This document shows positions 62,794 through 64,000 of a stretch of DNA of 64,000 nt, in pieces. The DNA is from Sporothrix humicola (lineage: Eukaryota; Ascomycota; Sordariomycetes; Ophiostomatales; Ophiostomataceae), in contig WNYE01000061.1 of the NCBI GenBank assembly GCA_021396245.1, positions 1 through 64,000 of the forward strand. The letters are read 5' to 3'. A program made the translations under genes and the position numbers. The notes below the pieces were generated by a model that was given only the letters and a program-made list of their open reading frames with translations, was not told the DNA's origin and made no database searches. How positions within the stretch are numbered: position 1 is the stretch's first letter; every line of letters begins with the position of its first letter.

Positions 62794-64000
62794 GATATCC
62801 AGACTCTCATCGGCGATCTGCTATCTTGCTTTCTTTTTTTTCCCTCCCTCTTTTCTCTTCTTTTACTCACTTTTAACGGACTACAACACTGGCGGTTTAT
62901 TGCGGCATAATACAGGAAACACGGCGACGACAATAGCGACGGCATCGGCGGGCGGAAGACAAACACATTCAGCAACGAACCACGGACCATGGGCCACGGA
63001 TATGGATCATGGATCTGGTCAGCCGGTGGCGGGCACTAGCGGCTTTCCCAAATGGGTGGTCTCTTTAGCTTGCCCCTTTTTTTCTCCAACAAAAAAAAAT
63101 AAACAAACAAAAAACTCGCATTTCAAAAGATACCTGGCTTGGCGAGGCGGTTCGGTGGTGGTGCAAAACATCGAGACGGTCTCTGGAATATTGCATTTTG
63201 CCACCCGAATCTCCTTGTTCGCTTTTTATATCCTCGATCTATCCCTCGACTTATTTCTTCTCTTTCTCCATTTTACGACGAAGTGAGCCACACGACAAGC
63301 ACAACTTCCGGCATGGGCACACACTCATACGTCTTTTTTTCTTCTTCTATCTTCCCCCTTTTGGTTTAGTTGATACCCCTTGGAAGAGTTTCAAGACTTT
63401 CTTGCTACCTTTTCTTCACTTCTCTCACGTTTCTTCTTTTTCTATTTTCGGAATTTGCCTTTTGGTATTTTTATGCTCATCACATGTCTCTCACAACTCC
63501 ACCCTTTCTTTTTTCAGCTTCATTTTCTTTTCACTTTTTGTTCAACTGCTTTTTCTTATATCTCTTCTCTTCTTGACGTTCATTTTGGGAGCGCTCTTTC
63601 TGGGAAGCAATGACATCCCGGCTCCTGGCAAGCATTGTCGGGACTGTCCCCTATTTTGTGTGGCCCCTTTTTATTTGTTTTCATTTTTCTTTTTCATTAT
63701 TCAAAATACGTTGGTCCTTTTTTTTTCCCGACTTTTTTGATCTTTTATCAGCTCGAAAAAATAGCATAGATTTGGCAGACTTTTCATTTCACTTTATCTT
63801 CTACTCTTAAGAAATTTACTTTTTTGAAACATTGCTCTTTGGATATTACAGTGCAAATACTCTATTCTGGCTGACAATATACTAATTGGACCGTCATCAC
63901 AATCCAATATTTCGACAAACATACGATACAGCACCACCAAACTCCAGAATCAGAAATCGCATGATCAGAGGCCGCCAATTACCTGGCCTCGTACTCACTC
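62794..64000. other. 3' flank of vosA, no further gene seen
   Basis: T-rich sequence with no recognisable coding content; open frames such as 63198-63740 (+) are Phe/Leu/Ser translations of a T/C-rich tract. It probably begins with the vosA 3' untranslated region. The T-rich stretch 63340-63800 on + could equally be the leader of a gene beyond the right edge. Confidence 0.5.

Overview
The window looks like a chromosome segment of a filamentous ascomycete (Pezizomycotina, most likely a Sordariomycete). The reasons are short introns with GTAAGT-type donors, CTAAC/CTGAC branch sites and AG acceptors; a velvet-family developmental regulator; a TOK1-type two-pore potassium channel; and a retrotransposon destroyed by repeat-induced point mutation (RIP). 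No species can be named from the sequence alone. I found no tRNA, rRNA or CRISPR.

Layout. 1-4340 is a very AT-rich, RIP-mutated Ty1/copia retrotransposon, cut by the left window edge. Integrase, reverse transcriptase and RNase H can still be followed in one + frame despite many stops. 4341-6476 is non-coding. 6477-11160 is a compact housekeeping cluster: OPI3 (phospholipid N-methyltransferase, -), a membrane-anchored spermidine-synthase-fold protein (+), and an FMN-binding split-barrel protein (-). A 4.1 kb gap follows, holding a poly-G/poly-C assembly gap. 15299-22280 encodes one very large protein of about 2284 aa: seven N-terminal membrane helices and a roughly 2000-residue disordered tail with tandem repeats. 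24511-32069 holds a cysteine-rich single-pass surface protein (+), an alpha/beta-hydrolase-fold protein (-) and a TOK1-like K+ channel (+).

From 32070 to 60896, about 28.8 kb, I see no convincing protein-coding gene. This stretch is not RIP-mutated. It holds a minisatellite with an assembly gap, simple repeats, alternating purine-rich and pyrimidine-rich tracts, and a recurring 9-mer TACTCCGTA. Its last 4 kb is strongly pyrimidine-rich on the + strand and leads into vosA (60897-62793), so it is probably the promoter and long 5' leader of that gene.

Splice structures were worked out by hand from reading frame and splice signals. All seven gene models close in frame. Product names rest on recognised motifs and family knowledge, not on database searches. 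The genes do not form one pathway. The nearest to a functional link is the divergent pair OPI3 and the spermidine-synthase-like gene, both of families that use S-adenosylmethionine or its derivatives. Several products are membrane or surface proteins (7-TM protein, cysteine-rich protein, TOK1).
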